DNA of 14,679 bases, from the NCBI GenBank assembly GCA_003219095.1, contig QHPM01000117.1, positions 1-14,679 on the forward strand, in the 5' to 3' direction. Positions 14,047-14,679 of the stretch are shown here, in pieces; position 1 is the stretch's first letter, and every line of letters begins with the position of its first letter. Source of the DNA: Verrucomicrobiota bacterium (GTDB taxonomy: Bacteria; Verrucomicrobiota; Verrucomicrobiia; Chthoniobacterales; UBA10450). The translations under genes and the position numbers were made by a program. The notes beneath the pieces are model-generated. The model was not told the origin of the DNA. It was given only the letters and a program-made list of their open reading frames with translations, and ran no database searches.

Positions 14047-14679
14047 TCAACTGGTACTTGGTTGGTAATCGCCGTTACCTCCGGCTGCCTCCTTTACCGA
14101 TTCCAGGCGATGGAAATCACGATGGTATGAAAGGTCATGCACTGCGCAAACGTCCTTGGGAAAGATAAGGTCAAGTGTCCAGTCGAATGCCACACGGACC
14201 TTCTTGTCCAGGCCAGGCAACTTGCTTAGGTAAATCGTCCGCCACATCCACCAGGCGAGAAAGCCTGAAAAATTGTAGCCGAAGATGCGCGCCACACCGG
14301 TGCGACGACCGATTGAGGCCAACAACCCGATCGTCTTGAACGAAAATGGTTTTCCAGGCCGGCCCAGGAGTGCAGCTGCGATATTCTGGGCCACGACCTT
14401 GCCTTCGCGTATGGCATGTTGCGCGGTTGGCGGATGAGATTTCCCCGGATTTTTGATGTCCGGCACAAACGCACAGTCGCCCACAGCCCAGACATCAGGC
14501 CAATCAGAGACTTGCAAGAATTGGTTTACAGTTATTCGGCCTCGTTCCTTTGCGCAGGGGAGCGGAGAGATAAGTGGACTGGGCACGGTGCCGGCAGTCC
14601 ACACCAACGTGCTGCATGGAATTGGAGTTGTGTAAGGCAGGAAAATCTTGTTCTCTGTCATGCTCTTGACCCGGGTGTT
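14047..14679 (-). CDS. ndh: Type II NADH dehydrogenase, C-terminal part (N-terminus cut by window edge)
   Basis: The frame is open to the right edge; 210 residues are visible and the FAD- and NAD-binding N-terminal half is missing. The visible part has the features of NDH-2: LVWTAGTVPSPL (25-36), VWAVGDCAFVPD (63-74), which is the second FAD-contacting motif with its conserved Asp, then PPTAQHAIREGKVVAQNI, then KTIGLLASIGRRTGVARIFG, then the membrane-associating C-terminal segment with FLAWWMWRTIYLSKLPG and DWTLDLIFPKD. NDH-2 is a non-proton-pumping flavoenzyme on the inner face of the membrane that passes electrons from NADH to quinone. A C-terminal tail of about 30 residues (VHDLSYHRDFHRLESV onward) follows. 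It reads toward alaS, with 95 bp between stop and alaS start. Confidence 0.93.
   Translation of the reverse strand, partial: NTRVKSMTENKIFLPYTTPIPCSTLVWTAGTVPSPLISPLPCAKERGRITVNQFLQVSDWPDVWAVGDCAFVPDIKNPGKSHPPTAQHAIREGKVVAQNIAAALLGRPGKPFSFKTIGLLASIGRRTGVARIFGYNFSGFLAWWMWRTIYLSKLPGLDKKVRVAFDWTLDLIFPKDVCAVHDLSYHRDFHRLESVKEAAGGNGDYQPSTS

Noticed and set aside
1..14679. CRISPR array, tRNA or rRNA genes, transposase, prophage or defence cassette
   Set aside because: No regularly spaced direct repeats, cloverleaf-like stretches, rRNA signatures or typical mobile-element proteins were seen; nearly all sequence is taken up by recognisable chromosomal genes.

Overview
This window looks like ordinary chromosome from a Gram-negative, mid-GC bacterium, most likely a soil or freshwater member of the Verrucomicrobiota (Chthoniobacterales / Udaeobacter-like). 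The lineage call is an inference. It rests on the mix of a DUF5069 protein, a PA2169-family four-helix protein, secreted DUF885 and S9 peptidases and a DUF3667 membrane protein, and on short GGGATGAC-type dispersed repeats between genes. I see no rRNA, tRNA, CRISPR array, phage gene or transposase.

Layout. Positions 1-3065 hold a minus-strand run, read right to left: a PA2169/DUF2383-family protein, a secreted GH26-like glycoside hydrolase, and a secreted DUF885 metallopeptidase-like enzyme that runs off the left edge. The last two are 2 bp apart and are probably co-transcribed. Divergent from this run, on the plus strand, are a DUF5069 protein (3142-3588), a repeat-bearing intergenic stretch, a UbiB/AarF-type membrane-anchored atypical kinase (3893-5557) and a secreted S9 prolyl-oligopeptidase-family peptidase (5618-7549). 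A 376-bp intergenic region with a nested inverted-repeat element and a strong hairpin separates the S9 gene from a convergent CAT-type amino-acid permease (7926-9530, minus). Divergent from the permease are a two-helix small membrane protein (9659-9880) and a zinc-ribbon DUF3667 membrane protein (10056-11201).

The right end is minus strand: alaS (alanyl-tRNA synthetase) and, upstream of it, the C-terminal part of a type II NADH dehydrogenase cut by the window edge. The end of alaS overlaps the end of the DUF3667 gene by 20 bp, tail to tail.

The most notable observation is in alaS. The gene is not a single open frame. Right after the CGGTH zinc motif of the editing domain the frame ends at a TGA, and the rest of the protein (VRRIEAV through the C-Ala domain) continues in another frame. 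About 16 residues that normally separate these blocks are missing, which implies a deletion of roughly 50 nt. This is either a real lesion, a split gene, or an assembly fault, and an essential gene makes each worth checking.

The functional theme is scavenging and general metabolism: extracellular peptide and polysaccharide breakdown (DUF885, S9, GH26), amino-acid uptake (permease), respiration and quinone chemistry (Ndh, UbiB-like) and translation (AlaS). I found no convincing sign of a new defence, mobile or biosynthetic system.
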